Shown piece after piece: positions 55,352-64,000 of a stretch of DNA of 64,000 bases (positions are counted from its first letter, which is position 1; each line of letters begins with the position of its first letter). Source of the DNA: Astropecten irregularis (taxonomy: Eukaryota > Echinodermata > Asteroidea > Paxillosida > Astropectinidae); NCBI GenBank assembly GCA_963971285.1, contig OZ020262.1:2048082-2112081 (forward strand), in the 5' to 3' direction. The translations under genes and the position numbers were made by a program. The notes beneath the pieces were generated by a model. The model saw only the letters and a list, made by a program, of their open reading frames with translations. It had not been told where the DNA came from and did no database searches.

Positions 55352-55971
55352 ATGACACAAGCAGAAGTGCAGGAGCACCTGGTCGACCTATACAGGCGGA
55401 GCAGGGAAGGAGTCCCAGCAGAGTTTCATAACCAGATAGCAGCATTGCTGAGCAGCTACGGTGATGTATTTTCCAAGAGTGACTCAGACATCGGAAGAAC
55501 GAATTGTGTAAAGCACAGCATAAATACTGGAAGTGCGAGACCCATGAAGGAGAGACCTAGAAGGTTCCCTCCGAGTGAAGAGAACAAAATACAGCGGCAG
55601 GTGCAAGAACTCCTCCAAGATGGCAGGATACAACCATCAGACAGTCTCTGGGCTGCGAATGTAGTCCTAGTAAGGAAAAAAGATGGCTCCAAAAGATTCT
55701 GCGTAGACTATCGTCGCCTTAATTCAGTGACGGTGAAAGATGCATATCCAATGCCCCGGATAGACAACTCCCTGGACACCATGACAGGTGCAAAATGGTT
55801 TTCGACTTTGGATCTCTCTTCGGGGTATTGGCAGATTGAATTGGATGATGATGCCAAACAGAAATCAGCTTTTGTCATGCGGAGCGGCTTATATTGCTGG
55901 CGGGTTATGCTTTTCGGTTTATGTAATGCCCAGTTGACATTTGAGCAGTTGATGGAATGCGTGCTTACAGT
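55352..55971 (+). pseudogene. Ty3-type reverse transcriptase, truncated before YxDD
   Basis: VVLVRKKDGSKRFCVDYRRL, YPMPRIDNSLDTMTGAKWFS, TLDLSSGYWQIELDDDAKQK (first catalytic Asp), then VMLFGLCNAQLTFEQLMECV. The frame then passes straight into RNase H sequence: the segment with YxDD, thumb and connection is missing. It cannot encode an active polymerase. Confidence 0.92.
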
Positions 55972-56245
55972 GGCAGACTGTCCTTGTCTACGGATGCCAG
56001 TGATGTCGGAATAGGAGCAGAACTCTCCCAAGTGATCGACGGCCAGGAACAGGTGATCACCTACGGTAGGCGAGTGCTTAGTAAGACTGAACGCAACTAC
56101 TGCGTGACTAGGCTAGAACTTCTTGCCATCATGGTGTTCCTTAAGAAATTTCGACAGTATCTGTACGGCCGTCGGTTCACAGTCAAAAGTGACCATGGAG
56201 CAATCCACTGGGTTATGAATTTCAAAGATCTACAGGTGATCAGCA
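55972..56245 (+). pseudogene. Ty3-type RNase H, partial
   Basis: LSTDASDVGIGAELSQ, RRVLSKTERNYCVTRLELLA and FRQYLYGRRFTVKSDHGAIH are RNase H motifs with the catalytic Asp, Glu and Asp still visible. After NFKDLQ a short segment is lost; the next frame resumes at IVHRPGKIHQNADGLSRRPC (56260-56320). Confidence 0.88.
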
Positions 56246-56552
56246 AGTATGACAAACATTGTTCATCGTCCAGGCAAGATTCATCAAAATGCCGATGGAT
56301 TGAGCAGAAGACCATGCCCACTGTGTGGACGAGAAGAGTTCAAATCAGACACCTCAGCAGGTGAATTGAGAAAAGATGCAGACTCCAAAGAGGCATCAAA
56401 TGCTGATAAGTCTCCTACCGTGAGAATCGTGTCGGTAGAGACTACGACAACCCGTGAAATGTGGAGGAAAGCACAGGAGGATGATCCCACCTTGAGCTTG
56501 ATTCTAGAGGCGAAAAAATGATGCTGTAGAGAGGCCAGATTGGTCCGAGGAA

Positions 56553-57543
56553 ATGCCCATGTCTCCTGCTGTGAGGACTTATTGGATGTGGTGGGACCAG
56601 ATAGAAGTAAAGGAGACGCTCCTTTGTAGAAGATGGGAGTCGGACAACAGCAAGCAGGCCAAGGTGCAGAGAGGTTCACTACAGCAATATGCTGTTGGTT
56701 CACCAATGCAGCGAGTTGCATTAGACATTCTTGGTCCACTCCCAGAGACAAGCAGAGGAAACAAGTATGTACTTGTAGTGGCGGACTACTTCACCAAATG
56801 GATTGAAGGCTACCCTATCCCTGACGAAAAAGCGAAGACTGTGGCACAGAGGTTTGTTGCTGAGTTTGTGTCCCGATTTGGAGTGCCAATTGAACTTCAC
56901 TCGGATCAGGGACGTAATTTTGAGTCCCGCGTTTTTGCAGAAGTGTGCAATCTCCTAGGAATCCGAAAGACGTGCACAACACCATATAATCCGAAATCAG
57001 ATGGCATGATTGAAAGATTTATTAAACAGGACCTTACTTGGGATGGTTTCCATCATGATAGATCCCCATAAGCATCAAAGAGACTGGGACGAGCAGGTGA
57101 AATTGGCCACCTCCGCCTATAGAGCTACACCACACGAATCAACTGGAGAAACGCCAAACATGCTTATGCTAGGTTGGGAGATGTCTGTACCCCTGGATCT
57201 GACAACAACAGTGTGTACAGATAATTCTAAGGTGTCTTCGACCACAGATAATGCACTCCAGCTGCGTGAACGGATTCAGTCAGCCCATCAATGGGCGAGG
57301 GAGCACCTAAAGGTCAGCGCAAGAAGGCAAAAGAAGTGCTACGACAAGAAAACAAGGACGGCTACACTCAAAGAAGGGCAGTTTGTTTGGCTTCATAATC
57401 CAAGCAGGAAGAAGGGCCTGTCGCCGAAACTACAAAGAAAATGGGAGGGACCCTACTTGATTGTAGTCAAACTTTTAGACGTTGTGTACCGCATACAATG
57501 GAAGGCGCAGGGTAAAAAAAAGTTGTCCACTTTGATCGGCTAA
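56553..57543 (+). pseudogene. Ty3-type integrase, partial
   Basis: The H2C2 zinc-binding module is missing. The core starts with MQRVALDILGPLPETSRGNK (first Asp near 56724). ELHSDQGRNFESRVF gives the second Asp and NPKSDGMIERFI the Glu, so the D,D,E set is present. After a frameshift near 57030 the C-terminal part runs WDEQVKLATSAYRATPHEST through GLSPKLQRKWEGPYLIVVKL (GPF/Y module). Confidence 0.9.
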
Positions 57544-57789
57544 AGCCGTTTACTGGCCGACAACGTGAATCATGGATCGCAGATGCAGCACCTGTGGAGT
57601 CCTGCCAGCCACAGGAGCAACCGATTGGAGATTTGCCAGAGGGACCTGCGCTAGGCGCGGCTGAGCATGCATACAGCCCACCCAATGTTCCTCAGCCTAT
57701 TGAGCAAGTTGGGGGAGCAAGCTGTTCTGGACAGCAGGTGGAGTTCACTGAAGGCATAGAAATTCCAACCCCAGGGCTGGGACTAGGCT

Positions 57790-58555
57790 TGGGCGGTTTA
57801 CCGGTTTTACGGTTTTACTCGGTTTTATTTTTCTGTCGGTTTTTTTCGGTCGGCATTTTACGAAAACCGCAAAACCGTCTGCAACATATTTTATTATGCA
57901 TCGTGCTGAAAATCGTAGAACTTTGTCATTACTTCAAAAGGTACCGAGATATAGACAAATAAGAGCGAAAGAAAAGGCCACCTTTTTGGTCGTAAAGCGC
58001 CGAAATACCGCCGTACTGTAGCGTAAAAAATACACAGCGTACACGGGCAACAGAGCTCATTCAACGGCACACACATCTCGATCGCACGATGACTACACAG
58101 CGACCACGCGGTGTATGTACTGAGTGCTGTGCACGATGCATGGTTTGTTGCGGTCAGAATACCCGGAATTAATAGACTTGTCTTGGTCCTATTGGGTTAT
58201 TGTGATGGTGTGAATCAGTCGTGTGAGGGCACACGATGAACCGCAATCGAGCGTCTTGGATCAAGACTATGTGTGTACAAAATGGCTGACCATGCGGTCT
58301 GGTGAACTCGAAGTTGAAATGATCGCGAGTGTACGTCAAATGTAGCGAGCGTTTTCGCTGAAATTATTCCGATAATTAGGGTTAATATTATCAAGTGTAT
58401 TCATTCTTTCGTTTGTTCGTTCTTATTTTCGTTTGATTATTTTGTAATTTGAATGGTGATCTTTGGAGACAAGTTGTAACGTTCTTGCGTCTTTGAAATT
58501 AAAGTAGGCTTATTATTTTTGTTATGTTTTTTTTCTAGCCTACGGTTTTACGGTT
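57790..58555. mobile_element. CGGTTTTACGG-rich insertion in the 3' part of pol
   Basis: CTTGGGCGGTTTACCGGTTT opens the segment and TACGGTTTTACGGTTTAACC closes it, in direct orientation. The start resembles hAT ends of the TTGGGCGGT type, but the far end is not its inverse. It separates the Pro-rich pol tail from a short continuation before the stop near 58628. Confidence 0.5.
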
Positions 58556-58753
58556 TAACCGAGTCAGGGACAATCTATTACCAGGCCAGCACCTATGAGA
58601 AAAGGGAGAGACCTCAGAGATACTTATAGTTAGGTGCAGAGGGCACCTATCCAGTATTCCTTTTATAATGGAATTGAGCAGAATTTGTACATAACCAATT
58701 ATCCTGTACTGATGGAAATTATCAATCAATGTGTTCTACCAACAGAGAAAACA

Positions 58754-59065
58754 ATGGGGAGAGACGATGAGGCTGAAGAGAAGAAGAATGAATGCCGGAA
58801 GTGTGGTGAGAGATTCCTGTACCATCGTAGTCTGAAGCGGCACCTGGAGGTTGAACATGGGCCGAAGGTGTACTACCGGTGTCGTAGGTGCAGCCACAAA
58901 AACAACAGGCGGGATAACCTCCAGTATCATTACCGGGATTGCCATCCAGATGAGGTGAGTGAGGTATCTGACATCAAGGGAGAAGTCTGTGCTGAGAAAA
59001 AGCCGCAAGAACGTCACAGGGATCGCCTACTCAGGTGCAGAAAGCAACACGCTCTAAGCTTGTGA
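58754..59065 (+). pseudogene. C2H2 zinc-finger reading frame (first part of an extra retroelement ORF)
   Basis: From ATG 58754 the frame reads MGRDDEAEEKKNECRKCGER. Then come one classical finger (C-x2-C-x12-H-x4-H in CRKCGERF...HLEVEHG) and a second (YRCRRCSHKNN...YHYRDCHP, C-x2-C-x12-H-x4-H). It ends at 59065 in basic sequence. The frame continues upstream without a clear earlier start. Downstream, coding-like sequence goes on in a second frame (59035-59217) and then a third (59121-60017), suggesting one protein broken by two frameshifts. It follows pol directly. Function unknown; DNA binding or target choice would be a guess. Confidence 0.72.
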
Positions 59066-59120
59066 CTACAGTGGCCGGTAGGTTGACTGACGCGACCGGT
59101 AATAAGCGAGTGGAAGATAA

Positions 59121-60017
59121 GGAGATCTCGGGACGAAGGGGGAGTCGTCGAAGAAGCGGGCGAGAAAAGAGTTGGTTGTTGAGCGGCCAACGAAGAAGAA
59201 GTCAGGCCGTTTGGTGACACACACCATGTCACGTGCCCCTAGTGAGGAGGCAACAGCGCCGACAGGTGAAATCAGCCGAGAGGTGCCAGAGCAGCGAGAT
59301 GTAAAAGTGATGGCGGCGACAACTCAGGGAGTTGTAAAGGCGAATGAGCGGCCTGAAGCAGTGAAGCCACCAGAAGCTAGTGCTTGGGAGGAGGTTCGTG
59401 ACATGTCTCCATTAGCTATGGAGGGTCTAGAGATTGACAAGCTGCAATTGTCGCCTACCTCTATGTCACTGTTGGAGGCAGAGGATGCTCCTGTGGTGAC
59501 GTCGGATCCGCCCAGGCCGGGCGGGAAGCTCATCAGCATAATGAAGTTGGCAAGCCAAGCCGAGCAAGCTGAGGGAAGTGGCGAGAAGGAACGCCAGGGC
59601 ATTCCAGAAGTTGCACCTATGCTGAGGTTGGAGAACCTGTTGCCTGGACAGGCCGTTAGGGTGAAGGAGACCCGCAAGACTTACATATACCGAGAAGGTT
59701 CCAAGCTGCTATGTGACTTCGTATACCTGAGACCGGTTCCGACAATCAACTCCGAGCCGACCAAAAGTCAGGATGGCCAGGCGCCCATTTCCAGGATACA
59801 CAGGATCGTTCAGGAACAGATACTGCAGAGGAGCATCTAGGATCTAGGACCACCTTACAGCAAAGGTGATCTGGAACAAGCCATGCTTGGAAGAGTAACC
59901 AAGGTGATGGAGACCTCCACGAGGGTGCTCTACCAGGATGAGCGGAAGATTATGGAGGACAAGGTGGAACGCGCCTATGATGTGAACTTCATGGTCGGAG
60001 TTGTTCCTGATAAATAA
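59121..60017 (+). pseudogene. continuation of the zinc-finger ORF, one in-frame stop
   Basis: Open from 59121 to TAA at 60015-60017 except for TAG at 59838-59840. It begins basic (SSKKRARKELVVERPTKKKS), passes through an acidic, Pro/Ala-rich middle, then LENLLPGQAVRVKETRKTYI and FVYLRPVPTINSEP. After the stop the same frame continues LGPPYSKGDLEQAMLGRVTK and ends VNFMVGVVPDK. Continued codon-like composition on both sides of the stop argues for a nonsense mutation, not the natural end. No known domain recognised. Confidence 0.65.
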
Positions 60018-60087
60018 AGAACTACATGTAAGAGAACACTTTGAACAGGATATGACGCCTTCCTAGGAGATTATAGGAATGGCAGTG

Positions 60088-60640
60088 TTGTAACCTTTTG
60101 TTTTGTTTAAAAGAAGAAACAAGCAAACTTGAGCCGAGGAAGGCTTTTGAGAAAAAGTTTTGTTTTGTTGTTAAAGAGACCTTTGAACCACTAAAAGTTT
60201 TGTATTTGACCTAAAGTTGAGTAGTTGTAAAACATTTGTTATGCTTGTTTTGTTATAAAGTTGAATTGTTAATGTTTGAGGAGGACCTTCCAGGGTGCAA
60301 ATCTTATTGCTTTTGAGGGTTGTATTAGTAAACGGTCAAGGGACTGAACGAAACTAAAGGCGCGGCTGTGTAGCGCAATAGCGATTTGCAGAAGAGTAGC
60401 CGGGAGCTACATGTACCATAGAACTTGAAGTCCAGAGGACTAGTACCCTATCGTCAGCCAAGACTGACATGTAGTGCTACAGCCGGGCGCCACGCTACTG
60501 CTAACTCACATAAATAGGGCACGCTGGGAGTGCGTTGGGTAGCTTCCGTTGTGAGCTGACAGAGCGTGGGTCTTTTGCCGTTGTGAGTTGACCGAGTGCA
60601 CAGTCTTGTACAGTGTCTAAACAGGCCTAAACATGTCTAG
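60088..60640 (+). other. possible 3' LTR region
   Basis: Starts TGTTGTAACCTTTTG after the zinc-finger ORF. It contains a TATA-like CATAAATAGGGCACGC (about 60509) followed by a transcription-start-like G+C-rich stretch. The end is undefined and no second copy is in the window. Confidence 0.4.
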
Positions 60641-60740
60641 GCTTTGCTTTTTAGGTCAAAGGTCAATGTCAAATGCAGTCAGGTGATGACTGCATTGCTG
60701 GTATAATTGCTGGTTAACTGATTTTAAATTTTGCCTAATT

Positions 60741-60887
60741 AATAGACCAATCCACTGAGCCCCACTCTTTACATATTGACCAATCACAGGATTGCCTACA
60801 TCACCACTATACAAGTTTGAGAATTTTACCCTGGCTGACTTTTGGTAGCATTAATATTTAAGGATAGGCTTAATGGATTGATCTGTT
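60741..60887. mobile_element. ATAGACCAATCCA miniature element
   Basis: AATAGACCAATCCACTGAGC at the left and GGCTTAATGGATTGATCTGT at the right are imperfect inverted repeats. A related left end lies at 8905-9065. Confidence 0.65.
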
Positions 60888-61465
60888 GAATCTTGCAAAA
60901 GAAAACAAAATTGTCAAATACATGTAAGACTGCCTTTTATGTCCTGGCCTTAAACGTATGAACTGCAAATGTTTCAAATTTGCTGGGTTCTTGGTCATAT
61001 CTTTTTTCACTCTGTGGTTTGTTCCATATTAAAAAATGTATTATAGATTTAATAATTAATAACCACGCAAATGGAAACAATACATGGTGTAGTATGTTTC
61101 AAGCTTAGTTAAGGATTTGCTGAATTTATACTTCATTCAGAAAACAGCATTTTATCAAATTGCACAGAATTCAAAAAATTTCAGATGGATCAGCAAGCAG
61201 ACATGGCAACCTACAGTATGATCACAAAAAGAGTAGGCCTACATTGTACATGTACCCGACAGAGCAACAGTATTTTGCAAAGCAAAATTGGCATTTACCT
61301 AAAAATCAGATGAATTGAGAGAGAAAAATGTACTTGGAACAAGTACTAATGGGAAATGCTGTGCAACTGTGCAATTTAGAACATTTTAAAGAGTCATACT
61401 TTTAGTATTTAAGTGTCTTTTCACCAGAAATAATACATTTCTCTGAAAAATTGAATTGCTCAAAG
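60888..61465. other. no gene seen
   Basis: A+T-rich sequence between mobile elements; nothing recognised. Confidence 0.5.
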
Positions 61466-62020
61466 TAGTGCTGTGCTTTTTATTCGGATATAGAGTAACC
61501 CACACGGATTGAACGTTTCCGTTTACCAATTTTCAAATACGATTAACCGAAACCAACACCAAAAAAATATGGACTCACCGTAGCTCACGTTTGGTTCATG
61601 CTAAAAAAAAATAACTGTCGTTTATTTTGTCCATTCTGCGAAGTAGAAACACACTGTTCATATCATTGATCTAAAAAAACATCGTAAAAAGCCTTCCGAT
61701 CGCGATCGGGATCCCCGTAAAATATTCTGACCGTCCTTCTACCTCCATGTTGAAGATGTTCCAAAGTAACGTTAGGCTTACGGTCATGACGCGTCAGTTG
61801 CATTTTCCTGACCAAATAAATCTTACTTGAATTTCAGTTGGTTACTTTGTCCATATGTCCAGGTAGAAACACACTTTTACGAACTTAATCTGAAAACATA
61901 TCGTGCAAAAACCATCCGAAAGCGGCGATCACTTTGGAGAAGACGTAAACAGTCAGCACGCTGTCTGGAAATTTCCATAACTAGTACCCAAGCCCAACGT
62001 AATAGCCACGATAATTAACG

Positions 62021-63101
62021 GTAACAGGTCAACTCGTACCTTCGCCAACTCGTATCTTGGTCAACTCGTACCTTGGTCAACTCGTACCTTTGCCAACTCG
62101 TACCTTCGGTTAAGACAACTCGTACCTTCGCACCAAGTCAACTCGTACCTTCGATTTATTATAATGCATGGAGGAATAAACTCATGCAACTCGTGCTCAA
62201 AGCAGCATTGTTGGGCAAAATGTTTCATTTTATTCTATCCAAAATTACCATTTACTATTTAGAAACTGGTTACAAAAATAAAATTGATTCAAGCCATGTA
62301 CAGATGTACGTATACCGGCCCTTATACAGTGCAGTCTACTGCAGTGTAATACAAAGAGATGTCTCAAGATGAAACAGCAAAAGCAACTTGAAAAGCCATG
62401 CAGAAAGGAAAGATAAAAACGATCTCTATTTAGAAAAATATTCCAAAAATGAATTGAATTATATTGAAAACATACCCCGCCCAAGCGGCTCAATAGTAAA
62501 AAATTACGAAAGCTTCTTTCTGTGTATTGCTTTTAAAGTATAATAAATACGATTTTTTAAAGAGCGGAACTCAGCACTAATTTGTCAACTTCTTCTGCGA
62601 TATCGCACACAATGTTGTTGTATAATAAAGTTGATTATAGATTATCAAGATGTTTGATCATAATGACGGAAAACATTGTATAAACATATCGTTAAATGAA
62701 AACATTCGTTGAAGCATGGACTACAGGACTAGCCGACTGATGAATGATCGGACACGACTTCATTGTGCGTCGGCTGCCGACCAGCCACCGCACGCTGGTT
62801 GCACAGTCAGAAAATTGTCAAAATTAGTCACGGTACTTAAAAGCTAAACGATGTCTTTACCTCTACATGCAACAAGAATTTAATGGTATTTCAACCATAT
62901 TCTAAACCAACAACAGAAAAAAACCGGACACATTTGTGTCTACTCTAAGACTAAATTCCGAAGGTACGAGTTGTCTTAACTCAAGGTACGAGTTGGCTAA
63001 GGTACGAGTTGGCTAAGGTACGAGTTGGCGAAGGTACGAGTTCGTGAAGGTACGAGTTGACGAAGGTACGAGTTGGCAAAGGTACGAGTTGACTCGAAAG
63101 C
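62021..63101. mobile_element. fold-back (MULE-type) element with tandem CAACTCGTACCTTCG ends
   Basis: The left end holds seven copies of CAACTCGTACCTTSG at ~16-23-bp spacing (62029-62155). The right end holds about eight copies of the complement CGAAGGTACGAGTTG (62960-63095). A perfect 9-bp duplication TAATTAACG flanks it (62012-62020, 63102-63110). Tandem-repeat ends plus 9-bp duplications are hallmarks of Foldback/Mutator-type elements. Interior about 800 bp, no transposase seen. Confidence 0.94.
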
Positions 63102-63587
63102 TAATTAACGTGCACTTAGCGAATGTATATCAGATCTTACTCCATGTAGTCTGGAATTATTGCACCCAATCCATGAGCCCAGTACGCTGCTAGCTTCAGT
63201 CATGCTGGCCGGAAGCGGTAAGCATAGTCATTGCACAATGTACATGTAATTGTGTGCAACGCGGCATCGCACGCACGTGCTCACAGCACAGTGAAGTCAG
63301 CACGGCCAGCTACGTGTAGGCTTCAGTCATGAAGACCGGAAGTGCAGCGTACGTACACGTACATGGACATGACTTGTGCTGTCAAGTAGCGCTCTGGTCA
63401 TGGGCGGCATGGATAACTGTCGGCTTCGGTGCAGATTTTGCGGTAAGAAATCTGCTTTTAACGTCGCAACCAGCTACAAAATTTGCAGTACCGGTAATCT
63501 GTTTGTTTTGGTCGTCGCGAAAAGTGCAAAAAGTAGCTCGGTTAGCTCATGAGCTACTCTGATTTTTTTGTATGAAGTTGCGCCACC

Positions 63588-63700
63588 ATAAAAATATCGC
63601 GATATTCCCGATATTTCGATTTTTTTCCCGGGCCCGATATGATTTTTCATATGAAAAACAATATATCGCGATATCGATAAATATCGTCATTATCAAACAA
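63588..63700. repeat. GATATCG-rich palindromic stretch
   Basis: AATATCGCGATATTCCCGAT, ATATATCGCGATATCGATAA and similar self-complementary words are packed into about 110 bp inside the right arm of the hAT-like element. Confidence 0.8.
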
Positions 63701-64000
63701 GCTTAATGTCCATACCGTCTGTCAACACTGCTTTTATTCGGGCACTTTTCTTCTTCACTGAACACGCACGATCGTGGCCCGCGCGCTAGCGCTGTCATTT
63801 AAAAGGCGATTTAATCGTATTACACGGATCCTTATTTTGTTTTCATTCCGTAAACGAATATCAAATTACCCCATTTTGCACAGCACTAGCTCAAAGTGCA
63901 TTCTTGGAGTAGCACGGACATCACACCTACATGTACCAACTTTCATGACGATCAGACCTTGTTTTATTGAATAAAATTCAAAGTCACAATTCAATTCACA

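Larger units (their letters stand above)
53571..60085 (+). mobile_element. Ty3-type LTR retrotransposon, degenerate, with a downstream zinc-finger region
   Basis: A candidate primer site TGGTGTCAGAAGTGG (53808-53822, tRNA-Leu type) is followed by gag, protease, RT, RNase H and integrase in Ty3 order, then C2H2 zinc-finger frames. A possible 5' LTR end (TGTGACAACTC...CCGCCACA, 53571-53804) and a possible 3' LTR start (TGTTGTAACC, about 60088) do not resemble each other, so terminal repeats are unproven. Frames change at least six times and pieces of pol are missing. Confidence 0.85.
61466..63888. mobile_element. hAT-like element, 2.4 kb, with nested fold-back element
   Basis: Inverted ends TAGTGCTGTGC / GCACAGCACTA and a perfect 8-bp duplication GCTCAAAG (61458-61465 and 63889-63896). 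Subterminal TACGATTAA words occur on both sides. No transposase frame. The left third has two diverged ~230-bp tandem copies (GTCCATTCTGCGAAGTAGAA at 61629, GTCCATATGTCCAGGTAGAA at 61848). Without the nested insert it would be about 1.33 kb. Confidence 0.9.

Noticed and set aside
53571-60640. A matched pair of LTRs around the 54-60 kb Ty3-type element
   Set aside because: The TG...CA-like segment before the primer site and the TGTTGTAACC region after the zinc-finger ORF share no visible similarity, so I did not annotate them as LTRs with confidence.

Overview
The window is animal nuclear DNA: intron-bearing, A+T-rich and dominated by transposons. One cellular gene is clear. Seven exons on the + strand (7792-28081) encode all but roughly the first 20 residues of GTF2F2, the beta/RAP30 subunit of the general transcription factor TFIIF. 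All splice sites are GT/AG and all joints keep frame. The mix of Penelope-like, DIRS-like, CR1-like (with a 2A-like peptide), Ty3-type and many terminal-inverted-repeat elements fits a marine invertebrate deuterostome (echinoderm, hemichordate or lancelet grade). That assignment is inference; the species is not readable from the sequence.

Layout. 1-6610: intron 1, an array of ~129-bp units carrying paired ETS-like cores and AGGTCA direct repeats (DR3), interleaved with a second unit type carrying doubled TGACGTCA (CRE-type) palindromes and ending in purine tracts and stem-loops. 6611-28081: GTF2F2 exons 2-8 in introns full of fold-back and hAT-, mariner/pogo- and TTAA-type elements, with a broken minus-strand Ty3-type pol, a Penelope fragment and a hAT transposase fragment. 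28082-31500: 3' UTR candidate, a TTAA-type miniature element and tRNA-like repeats. 31500-37100: a dense retroelement graveyard (tyrosine recombinase fragment, Penelope-like RT, two LINE fragments, two SINEs). 37100-44300: fold-back and TTAA elements, long stretches with no recognised gene, and one orphan minus-strand 3'-terminal exon candidate (43769-43866). 44305-50845: a short inverted-repeat element split by a structurally complete DIRS-1-like retrotransposon. 51270-53600: fold-back and tandem repeats. 53600-60700: a degenerate Ty3-type element followed by a two-frame C2H2 zinc-finger coding region in the position where some such elements carry an extra ORF. 61466-63888: a 2.4-kb hAT-like element with a 1.08-kb fold-back (MULE-type) element nested in it.

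The GTF2F2 exons are the only parts that look under coding constraint throughout, apart from the orphan exon. The mobile elements are mostly broken, but target-site duplications and nesting let their order of arrival be read. The most distinctive signals are the DR3/ETS/CRE array, the DIRS element with its internal complementary region, the zinc-finger reading frames after the Ty3-type pol, and the fold-back elements built from tandem CAACTCG-type repeats.
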